Source: Planctomycetaceae bacterium
Lineage (GTDB): Bacteria; Planctomycetota; Planctomycetia; Pirellulales; UBA1268
Assembly: GCA_002694955.1 (NCBI GenBank)
Contig: NZNR01000020.1
Coordinates: 9,516-23,874 of the forward strand
DNA length: 14,359 nucleotides
Direction of reading: 5' to 3'
Under the pieces are notes generated by a model. It did not search any database. It was not told the origin of the DNA and worked only from the letters and a program-made list of their open reading frames with translations. This document shows positions 9,101 to 14,359 of this stretch, in pieces. The stretch's first letter is position 1. Each line of letters begins with the position of its first letter. The translations under genes and the position numbers were made by a program.

Positions 9101-11313
9101 ATGGGGCGCTGCTGTTTCGAGAATCAATCTTCCATCATTCGCAAATCGAGACCCCATATGGACCAGTCCGACAGCAGAATAGTGGCTGGTTTCGCTACGA
9201 GCCAAAGATCCACAGACTGACGGCAATGGGCACCTACCCGAGTACCAATCCGTGGGGTGTGACGTTTGATCCGTGGGGGAATCATGTTGCCAGTCACCCA
9301 ATTTTTGCTGAGGCGTTTCATTCGTTGGACCCACCATATCCGCAGCAACATGCACGGCCCCAGGGTTTACAAGCCTATTCGGGAACCTGTGGTCAGGCAT
9401 TTGTTGATAACCCGGGATTTCCAGCAGAACTTCAAGGCGGGTTTATCAAAGCACGGTACAAGCCCACCAACCGAATCGAAATTCACCGTTGGCTTGAAAA
9501 TGACTTTGGGTTCAATGAGCAATACGTCAGTGATCTCATTTTCTCGACAAATCTCAGTTTCATTCCGGTTGATCTTCATTTTGGTCCTGGTGGTGATCTC
9601 TTTATTGTTGATTGGTACAACCCTGTTAAGGGACACGCACAATACTCATTGAGGGATTCCCGGCGCGACCGAGAGTCTGGCCGTATCTGGCGAGTGACTG
9701 CAAAAAAAGGCAAGGTGTCAGACGTACCACACCTTCAGGAAATGCCAGAACGAAAACTGGCAGAACTCTTGGGACACCGAGAGTTTCGTCTGCGATATCT
9801 TGCCACACGAGAACTCGCCAGCCGTGACAAAACGCTCGCTACTGAAGCAGTCAACGATTGGATTGAAAGTCAAAAAGATGATGATCCTCAAAGAGCCCGC
9901 AATATGGCAGAGGGTATGGCATGTCTTTCAACACTTGGTGCCGTTCGACCCGAGATTCTTGTTGAGCTTGCATCAGATGTTGATCACCATGCACGGGCTG
10001 CTGCTATTCGACAGCTACGATTTTGGCATGAATCTCTACCAGACAGGCATGAGATTCTTTCTCGCGCTGCGACCGACTCCTCTGGACTTGTTCGGATGGA
10101 GGCGGCGATTGCAGCCAGTTGGATCGGAACACGAGAAGCGCTGGATGCGGTGCTGAGTATCTTTCGTCAACCAATCGGTGGACATCTTGCCTATGCAGCT
10201 GTCTGTGCACTTGAATCACAACCACTCCAACGACACTGGCAAAACGATCAGAAGAGTATTGTCCCGGCCCTCCTGAAACGGGCACGGCGGTCTCTTGAAA
10301 TTCAGGAGCCCAAGGCAGCGGGGAAGGACAAAGCGTTTGATAGGCGTCCAGAGACAGTTGAGGTGCGAATTTCATGTGAACCAGAACGAATGCTTTTTAC
10401 AAATAAGCAATTCAACGTTCGTCCAGGTCAACCAGTCAAACTTGTTTTTCTGAATCCAGATGCAACCGATCACAATCTTGTTCTTGTTCAGCCAGGTGCA
10501 ATGGAGGAGGTTGGCGTTGCAGCAAATGCAATGGCTCGTGACCCAAAAAATGCAACGAGTGATTTCATACCCGAAGAAAAGAAGAATTTGATTCTGGCAG
10601 CGACCCCCATGATTGGTCCTACACGCAAATCATTAGTACATGTTCTGCGTTTCGAAGCACCGCAGGAACCAGGAGTGTACCCGTATGTGTGTACGTTCCC
10701 TGGTCACTGGATTGTGATGAATGGCAAGATGGTTGTCGCACGTGATCAGGCGGAAGCCGAGCGTTTGCTCGATGCATGCAGACCGACTCTGGTGAACGTG
10801 TGGAAAGCTGAAGATTTCCCTACAGTTGCTACGAGTCAGGATGAAGAAACACTGTCACGGGGCATGCATGCCTTTGCGAAAGCGCAGTGTACTCAGTGTC
10901 ATGTAGCAGCAGGTCATGGTGTCAATCTGGGGCCGGATTTGGTGAAAAGTGTGAAGAAACTTCGAGGCAAAGATCTCCTGCTTCAGATTCTTGATCCATC
11001 GTTGAAAATTGATGATGACTATCGCATGGTGCAATTTTTACTTACAGATGGTCGTGTCGTGTCTGGAGTTGTTGCAAGTGAAACACCAGAAACCTATACC
11101 ATCAGGCCAAATCTCCTCATGCCTGAAAAAATCAAACGAATACAGAAAAAAGACGTTGAAGAACGATTTGTCTCTCAGGTTTCACCGATGCCTGCTGGAT
11201 TGATCAATGTCCTTACAAAACAGGAGATTCTTGATCTTATATCCTTCCTTGAAGCTGGTGATAATCTCCCCGCAGGGCTTTCTGGGCATCATGAATTTCC
11301 CACAGCGAAGTAA
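6193..11313 (+). CDS. Giant fusion: sulfatase - SGNH-like domain - PVC-type dehydrogenase - HEAT - azurin-like cupredoxin - cytochrome c
   Basis: This 1706-residue protein starts with a signal peptide (residues 1 to about 26, ending APALA). Residues 28-435 are a full sulfatase with Asp38-Asp39, the formylglycine motif CSPAR at 78-82 and SDNGP near 274. A Lys-rich linker (about 447-500) leads to an SGNH-hydrolase-like domain (about 527-745): GNTL at 537-540, GFNE at 604-607 and His707. Residues about 833-1172 form the propeller-like PVC-type dehydrogenase domain, with Asp-rich calcium-like loops at 893-901 and 936-944. HEAT-like helices (about 1185-1375) precede a cupredoxin (about 1388-1517) with azurin-spaced ligands His1427, Cys1500, His1505 and Met1509. 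The last domain (about 1555-1690) is a cytochrome c with CTQCH at 1566-1570 and probable axial Met1666. The second half resembles known planctomycete SGNH/PVC/cytochrome proteins; the sulfatase in front is the odd part. The start overlaps the previous stop by four bases; the ATG at 6199 is an equally possible start, two residues later. Confidence 0.93.
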   Translation: MSMKNIRSILILICLATVLYMAPALAENRPNIVLFLADDMGYGELGCYGNADAITPNLDRFAAEGLRLTDCHAASSVCSPARSSLLTGRTPFRNGVFTWIPNGSPIHLRTSEQALPKLLQQAGYDTCHVGKWHLNGLFNSPDQPQPSDHGYAWWLATQNNAAPSHAFPNNFVRNGKEVGKVDAYSAPFIAQEAASWLETKRDPTKPFFLAVWTHEPHYPIASAERYQNQHAGIADREERTYRANITQLDDAFGTVMDSLDKLGVRDSTLVFFTSDNGPEGAGNKGPGRGLAGDLRGRKRSMYEGGHRVPGIVRWPGQIEPGSESDLPIIGSDFFPTALAAAGIQPPQKTYDGVNLLPALDGAPIKRTKPLYWRWGGSVAYREGPWKIVVDESFENPELYNLDSDVAETTDLSTDEPERLANMMQRLRQYTHEVEAEAPDWWKNQSYRKKKKKPTSNATSAKQSQKTAFIPAIHRKKTSVVLTAAPRTKQKAAEPEKQEDYSQYALFLDTAERPPACEAERTSLPLQLKRGDHICLIGNTLFERAQLFGSIPATIHAGFPDHELVIRTLAWSGDEVGLMPRPENFADLDQHLFHEKADVIFAAFGFNESFAGEAGIPEFRQRLEAFLERTKTKAFNGKTAPRIILVSPIPNENVPGVSAADQNNENIARYTSVMKEVAAEQHVAFIDVDTPMRAVLSGTGDLTSNGCHLTKEGYAIFASTFFESCFGRPANSVTESLRLAVVDLERQFFRRYRPLNTFYYTGGRNERYGYLDFLPAMRNFEIMCANRDRRIWDIAHGRPVSEQVDDSNVPELPAALETRGANNWLPASEEQKAFKVDPRFEVNLFAGEEEFPEIANPIQVRWDTRGRLWVCTSQAYPHIYPGFEPHDRLVILEDTDGDGKADTSKIFADDLHVPLSFEFGDGGVYVSEQPNLTFLKDVDGDDRADVHEVVLSGFGTEDSHHALHDFIWTPDGALLFRESIFHHSQIETPYGPVRQQNSGWFRYEPKIHRLTAMGTYPSTNPWGVTFDPWGNHVASHPIFAEAFHSLDPPYPQQHARPQGLQAYSGTCGQAFVDNPGFPAELQGGFIKARYKPTNRIEIHRWLENDFGFNEQYVSDLIFSTNLSFIPVDLHFGPGGDLFIVDWYNPVKGHAQYSLRDSRRDRESGRIWRVTAKKGKVSDVPHLQEMPERKLAELLGHREFRLRYLATRELASRDKTLATEAVNDWIESQKDDDPQRARNMAEGMACLSTLGAVRPEILVELASDVDHHARAAAIRQLRFWHESLPDRHEILSRAATDSSGLVRMEAAIAASWIGTREALDAVLSIFRQPIGGHLAYAAVCALESQPLQRHWQNDQKSIVPALLKRARRSLEIQEPKAAGKDKAFDRRPETVEVRISCEPERMLFTNKQFNVRPGQPVKLVFLNPDATDHNLVLVQPGAMEEVGVAANAMARDPKNATSDFIPEEKKNLILAATPMIGPTRKSLVHVLRFEAPQEPGVYPYVCTFPGHWIVMNGKMVVARDQAEAERLLDACRPTLVNVWKAEDFPTVATSQDEETLSRGMHAFAKAQCTQCHVAAGHGVNLGPDLVKSVKKLRGKDLLLQILDPSLKIDDDYRMVQFLLTDGRVVSGVVASETPETYTIRPNLLMPEKIKRIQKKDVEERFVSQVSPMPAGLINVLTKQEILDLISFLEAGDNLPAGLSGHHEFPTAK
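7534..7548 (+). other. Poly-A slippery site in the linker after the sulfatase module (possible -1 recoding site)
   Basis: A8 at 7534-7541 followed by GAAAAAG encodes the KKKKK of the linker. Codon phase is AAA AAA AAG, so A AAA AAG at 7536-7542 is the same heptamer, in the same phase, as the E. coli dnaX -1 frameshift site. A -1 shift meets TAA at 7557-7559 and a +1 shift meets TAA at 7634-7636, so either would release the sulfatase alone. I see no strong downstream hairpin, and the nearest Shine-Dalgarno-like GGAAGA (7514-7519) is further away than in dnaX. Motif and stops are seen; function is inferred. Confidence 0.4.
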
Positions 11314-11403
11314 TCCTTACTGTGGTTGTGTGAAAACTAGGCTAGACTCTGCCTTGGAAAAAAGTGACTGAACGTGTCTGGGGACTTTACAGGAATCAAA
11401 TCC
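11314..11403. other. Short intergenic gap; no convincing promoter or terminator
   Basis: These 90 bases separate the sulfatase operon from the transport genes. I find no strong terminator hairpin with a T-run and no well-spaced -35/-10 pair. A weak AAAGT/ACTTT inverted repeat (11361-11365 and 11384-11388) spans an 18-base loop. Whether the downstream genes share the upstream transcript cannot be settled from the sequence. Confidence 0.4.
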
Positions 11404-11658
11404 ATGGGGAACAACCATCAATTGAAAGATCAGGGATCGATTCGTAGTCGTGTCATCGGCATGCGATTGTTTCTGATTTACGTCCTGCTTTACATCGGTT
11501 TCATGGGCATCGTCTTATTTCGGCCAGACGTACTCTCATGGCGACCACTCGGTGGAGTGAATCTTGCAATTGCCTACGGAATGGGATTGATCGCTTCAGC
11601 TTTTGTGCTGGCCTTGATCTATATGGTTGCCTGCCGAGGCGGTTCTTCAGACGCCTGA
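11404..11658 (+). CDS. DUF485 family inner-membrane protein (partner of ActP-like symporter)
   Basis: This 84-residue protein has a polar N-terminus and two hydrophobic segments (about residues 20-38 and 50-70), ending in a short polar tail. Size, two-helix layout and position directly before an ActP-like symporter match the DUF485/YjcH family, which is typically encoded with acetate permease; the molecular role of that family is not well defined. I chose the ATG at 11404 because AGGA at 11391-11394 sits 9 bases upstream. A GTG at 11374 in the same frame would add ten residues but has a poorer ribosome binding site. The gene ends 21 bases before the symporter start, so the two are probably co-expressed. 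Family assignment rests on size, topology and context more than on a strong motif. Confidence 0.8.
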   Translation: MGNNHQLKDQGSIRSRVIGMRLFLIYVLLYIGFMGIVLFRPDVLSWRPLGGVNLAIAYGMGLIASAFVLALIYMVACRGGSSDA

Positions 11659-11665
11659 TTTTTAT

Positions 11666-11673
11666 AGAGAGGA
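11666..11673 (+). promoter_or_regulatory. Ribosome binding site of the symporter gene
   Basis: AGAGAGGA lies 6 bases before the ATG at 11680, a strong Shine-Dalgarno match that fixes the symporter start. Confidence 0.65.
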
Positions 11674-11679
11674 TCTTCG

Positions 11680-13434
11680 ATGCTCTACGACTCATCACCA
11701 GTTGCCATTGCTATTTTTGCCAGCTTTGTCCTTGGGGTTATTGGTCTGTCCTTTTGGCTTGGCCGCAAAGGACAGTCCGCAAAGGGATACTATGCTGCAC
11801 ATGGTGAAATACATTGGTTTGTCAATGGAATTGCATTTGCAGGTGACTATCTTTCAGCAGCATCATTTCTCGGTATCTGTGGAATGATTGCATTCTACGG
11901 CTATGATGGCTTCCTCTACTCTATTGGCTTTCTTGCTGGTTGGATTGTAGCGCTGTTTGTTATTGCTGAACCGATCAAAGCGCTTGGAAAGTTTACATTT
12001 GCTGACGCACTTGATGCCCGATTTAATAGTCGAGGGATCAAGTTCGCAGTCGCTATCTCAACATTAATTGTGAGTGTCTTCTATCTGATACCACAGATGG
12101 TTGGTGCGGGGCATCTCATTGTTCCACTCCTTGGTCTCCCACACGCTGTTGGCGTTATTCTGGTTGGCGTTGCAGTAACACTCATTGTGGTGACAGCAGG
12201 CATGGTGTCGACGACATGGGTTCAGTTCATTAAAGGTTCTTTACTCGTATTTTTCTGTGGTGTCCTGACGATTATGATTTTGAATCGTGGACTCATGCTC
12301 AATGCCGGACGGCAGGGTGAAGAAGATCTACGTCCGCAGGTGCAGACGGTGACGCCAGACGGTCAGGTACTTGTGAATGGTAAGCCACAGACAACTGAGA
12401 ATGATCTTCGGCCTGTTGGAACCATCCATAAACTTCCGGACCGATATGGTGACGCGCGTGAGACCGGGCCATTACGCCCTCTTCAATATCTTTCTACGCT
12501 TGAAGATTCACAGGTTGTGACCTGGTCAGCAAAAAAGCAGACTGATGAAAAAGGTGTTCATACAACATTTACACCAACAATACGTGAGGGCAAAGACCTA
12601 CTGAAGCCAGGTGGATATTTTAAAGGGCTCTCGTCTGGAACTTTGACTGATCGATTAAACTTTGCCAGTCTCATGCTTGCACTCTTTTGTGGAACAGCTT
12701 CTCTCCCACATATTCTGATCCGGTATTACACCGTCAAGGACGCTTCAGCAGCTCGCAAAAGTACTGTCGTTGGAATTGCAGCAATTGGTGGGTTTTACGT
12801 CTTAACGCTATATCTTGGTCTTGGAGCCATGACGAGTGGATACCTTGATCCAACAAGTTCCAATATGGCTGCTCCACTTCTTGCGAAGTCATTTAGTGAA
12901 ACCTTATTTGCCGTGATATCTGCAATAGCGTTCACTACAGTACTGGGTACGGTCAGTGGTCTCATTATGGCCGGCAGTGGGGCAGTGGCCCATGATCTTG
13001 TTGAAAATTGCTTTGGTGTCACGATGAATGATCATGAAAAAGTACGCGCGGGTAAAATTTCTGCTGTTGTTCTTGGCGTCGCTGCTATGGCACTTGGAAT
13101 TCTGTTTAAGAATTTCAATGTGAGTTTTCTTGTTGGATGGGCATTTCATATAGCAGCATCAGCCAATCTCCCCGCTCTCGTTATGCTGCTCTTTTGGCCG
13201 CGAACAACAAAACAGGGGATAACGGCAGCCGTGACGGTTGGGATGGTTTCATCACTCGGCTGGATTCTCCTCTCGGCAGATACGTTTGAGAAAGTATATG
13301 GACTTCCACGGGGTGACTCACCGATTCCATTTAGTCAGCCAGGTTTGGTGACAATTCCACTTGGGTTCTTGGTGCTCATTCTTGTCTCACTACTCACGCC
13401 ACGACAGGAGCCGCGGCAGGTGGTAGATGCATGA
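11680..13434 (+). CDS. Sodium:solute symporter, ActP (cation/acetate symporter)-like
   Basis: This 584-residue inner-membrane transporter of the SSS family has about 13 hydrophobic segments. Features shared with the acetate permease branch are the N-terminal WLGRKG...GYYAAHGEI and FAGDYLSAASFLG segments (residues about 26-64), GTASLPHILIRYYTV at about 338-352, and the AGSGAVAHDL helix end at about 431-440. The family couples Na+ entry to uptake of acetate or related short monocarboxylates; the exact substrate here is inferred. A hydrophilic insertion of about 115 residues (about 205-322) separates two membrane segments, making the protein slightly longer than E. coli ActP (549 residues). The preceding DUF485 gene is the usual partner. 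The stop overlaps the next start (ATGA at 13431-13434), implying translational coupling with the acetyltransferase gene. Confidence 0.9.
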   Translation: MLYDSSPVAIAIFASFVLGVIGLSFWLGRKGQSAKGYYAAHGEIHWFVNGIAFAGDYLSAASFLGICGMIAFYGYDGFLYSIGFLAGWIVALFVIAEPIKALGKFTFADALDARFNSRGIKFAVAISTLIVSVFYLIPQMVGAGHLIVPLLGLPHAVGVILVGVAVTLIVVTAGMVSTTWVQFIKGSLLVFFCGVLTIMILNRGLMLNAGRQGEEDLRPQVQTVTPDGQVLVNGKPQTTENDLRPVGTIHKLPDRYGDARETGPLRPLQYLSTLEDSQVVTWSAKKQTDEKGVHTTFTPTIREGKDLLKPGGYFKGLSSGTLTDRLNFASLMLALFCGTASLPHILIRYYTVKDASAARKSTVVGIAAIGGFYVLTLYLGLGAMTSGYLDPTSSNMAAPLLAKSFSETLFAVISAIAFTTVLGTVSGLIMAGSGAVAHDLVENCFGVTMNDHEKVRAGKISAVVLGVAAMALGILFKNFNVSFLVGWAFHIAASANLPALVMLLFWPRTTKQGITAAVTVGMVSSLGWILLSADTFEKVYGLPRGDSPIPFSQPGLVTIPLGFLVLILVSLLTPRQEPRQVVDA

Positions 13435-13943
13435 GCGATACGCTAACTGGTGCCCATGTGCTACGTTGTGACGAAAAGCATCTGAAGGATATACAAGGTA
13501 TTTTCAATCAGGCAATTCTTCATACAACGGCACTGTATGAAGAGTCACCCCGGTCCGAGGCAACGATTGTTGCATGGTTTGAAGAAAAAAAGCGTGCTGG
13601 TATTCCCGTCTTTGGTGTCGAGCAACAGGGCTCAGTAGTCGGGTTTGCGACATGGGGTCCGTTTCGACCATATCCGGCCTACTCCAAGACAGCTGAACAC
13701 TCTGTTTACATTGCGACAGAGTATCAACGTCGCGGACTCGGTCGACTGTTGCTACAAACTATTATTCGTGAGGCAACAGAACACGAACTTCATCTTCTTG
13801 TCGCTGGTATTGACTCAGCGAATACTGCCAGTATTGCACTTCATCAACATGTGGGTTTTTCTCCCGTCGGAACAATCCGTGAAGCTGGCTACAAGTTCAA
13901 TAGATGGCTTGATCTTGAGTTCTGGCAACTTTTATTGAAGTAA
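13431..13943 (+). CDS. GNAT family N-acetyltransferase (phosphinothricin acetyltransferase-like)
   Basis: This 170-residue cytoplasmic enzyme is predicted to transfer acetyl from acetyl-CoA to an amine. The acetyl-CoA binding motif A is clear: SVYIATEYQRRGLGR at about 91-105, with QRRGLG as the pyrophosphate loop. It is followed by the motif B region with Asn131 and the HVGF segment at about 140-143. TALYEESPRS near the N-terminus and the REAGYKFNRWLDL stretch near the C-terminus resemble the phosphinothricin/methionine sulfoximine acetyltransferase (Pat) group. Length is normal for that group. The start ATG overlaps the symporter stop by four bases, and AGGTGG at 13418-13423 is a good ribosome binding site. 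The native substrate may be an amino-acid analogue, but the link to acetate transport is unclear and may be only positional. Confidence 0.9.
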   Translation: MSDTLTGAHVLRCDEKHLKDIQGIFNQAILHTTALYEESPRSEATIVAWFEEKKRAGIPVFGVEQQGSVVGFATWGPFRPYPAYSKTAEHSVYIATEYQRRGLGRLLLQTIIREATEHELHLLVAGIDSANTASIALHQHVGFSPVGTIREAGYKFNRWLDLEFWQLLLK

Positions 13944-13964
13944 AGAGAAACGTCTATAAACACA

Positions 13965-14006
13965 AGACATCCAGGAAGAAAAATTTATTCTTCCTAGATG
14001 GTGTCT
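13965..14006. terminator. Stem-loop between convergent genes, probable bidirectional terminator
   Basis: AGGAAGAA (13973-13980) pairs with TTCTTCCT (13988-13995) around a 7-base AT-rich loop. An outer AGACA (13965-13969) can pair with TGTCT (14002-14006) across a small internal bulge. It lies between the acetyltransferase stop and the stop of the convergent minus-strand gene. There is no long T-run on either side, so it is not a textbook intrinsic terminator. Confidence 0.55.
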
Positions 14007-14046
14007 CTCAACACTGCCCGAAAACTCCTACTGTCCACAAGGATAC

Positions 14047-14295
14047 TTAGGCACCCGGACGACGAAAGTGACGGTAGGCCTGAAGGACATCGTGAAGATC
14101 AGAGGAAATTGTAACTTCATCTTCAGCAAAATCAGTCAGCCAGGTCCTGTCACTTGAGACAGCATCAGCCAAGATCGGTAGGATTTCACCAAGTGTTACT
14201 TTGACACTATGTGGGTCAAGTTGCTGTTCGAGCAACGAAACACCAGCAGTTTCAGATTCCGGTCCATTGTATACGCGTAGTTTTCGCAGACCCAT
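14047..14295 (-). CDS. Small hypothetical protein (82 aa)
   Basis: I do not recognise this protein. It is 82 residues, acidic through the middle, with no signal peptide, membrane segment or cysteine. A predicted small fold includes a VKVTLGEILPILADAV helix region (about 31-46) and an acidic EDEVTISSDLHDVL stretch (about 58-71), then a basic Arg-rich C-terminus. GGGAG (complement of 14302-14306) lies 6 bases before the ATG at 14295 on the minus strand, and a convergent stem-loop follows its stop. Codon use looks ordinary and no other open frame competes on either strand, so it is probably a real gene. It is convergent with the acetyltransferase and therefore a separate transcription unit. Confidence 0.7.
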   Translation of the reverse strand: MGLRKLRVYNGPESETAGVSLLEQQLDPHSVKVTLGEILPILADAVSSDRTWLTDFAEDEVTISSDLHDVLQAYRHFRRPGA

Positions 14296-14359
14296 GGCAT
14301 ACTCCCTTTTGCCGTGTGATCCTTCGGAAGTCCGTTGGATCGTTGCCTGTCAGACAGGT
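14296..14359 (-). other. Leader of the small minus-strand gene with short palindromes
   Basis: This sequence holds the ribosome binding site of the minus-strand gene and several short inverted repeats. CCTGTC-A-GACAGG at 14346-14358 is a perfect 6-base inverted repeat, CGGA/TCCG lies near 14325-14334, and GATCC/GGATC flanks the latter. These could be an operator or mRNA structure, but the window ends here and no clear -35/-10 pair is visible. Confidence 0.35.

Noticed and set aside
11326..11348. TTGTGT ... TAGACT as a promoter for the transport genes
   Set aside because: Spacing is only 11 bases and both hexamers are weak matches.
11374..11403. GTG at 11374 as the start of the DUF485 gene
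   Set aside because: AGGA is well placed for the ATG at 11404, and the ten extra residues add nothing recognisable.
1..14359. tRNA, rRNA, CRISPR array, insertion sequence or phage element
   Set aside because: No cloverleaf-like segment, regularly spaced repeat, transposase or terminal inverted repeat was seen in a read-through of both strands.

Overview
The window looks like part of a Planctomycetota chromosome (Pirellulales-like, by inference). The evidence is the density of formylglycine sulfatases and a PVC-type dehydrogenase/cytochrome protein with a fused SGNH domain, an architecture I associate with that phylum. Base composition looks roughly balanced by eye, and genes are tightly packed on the + strand.

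Region 1 (1-11313) is a polysaccharide desulfation operon of three genes. The first is cut by the left edge and encodes the C-terminal half of a sulfatase, a Lys/Pro/Ala linker, a complete second sulfatase, a complete third sulfatase and an alpha/beta-hydrolase esterase, all in one reading frame. After 28 bases comes a stand-alone exported sulfatase (4661-6196). Its stop codon overlaps the start of a 1706-residue protein (6193-11313). That protein joins a sulfatase, a Lys-rich linker, an SGNH-hydrolase-like domain, a PVC-type dehydrogenase-like propeller, HEAT-like helices, an azurin-like cupredoxin and a CxxCH cytochrome c domain. Five sulfatase modules are visible. Four retain their formylglycine motif, and all four motifs differ (CSASR, CAPTR, CTPSR, CSPAR).

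Region 2 (11404-13943) encodes a DUF485 two-helix membrane protein, an ActP-like sodium/solute symporter and a GNAT acetyltransferase, closely spaced or overlapping. Region 3 is a stem-loop between convergent genes, then a small conserved-looking hypothetical gene on the minus strand (14047-14295) and its leader.

Inferred joint role: the exported sulfatases and esterase strip sulfate and acyl groups from a sulfated polysaccharide. The dehydrogenase-cupredoxin-cytochrome chain may oxidise the product and pass on electrons, and the symporter may take up acetate or a similar organic acid. The most unusual features are the two giant sulfatase fusions, and the in-phase poly-A slippery heptamers in linkers of both, next to stop codons in the other frames.
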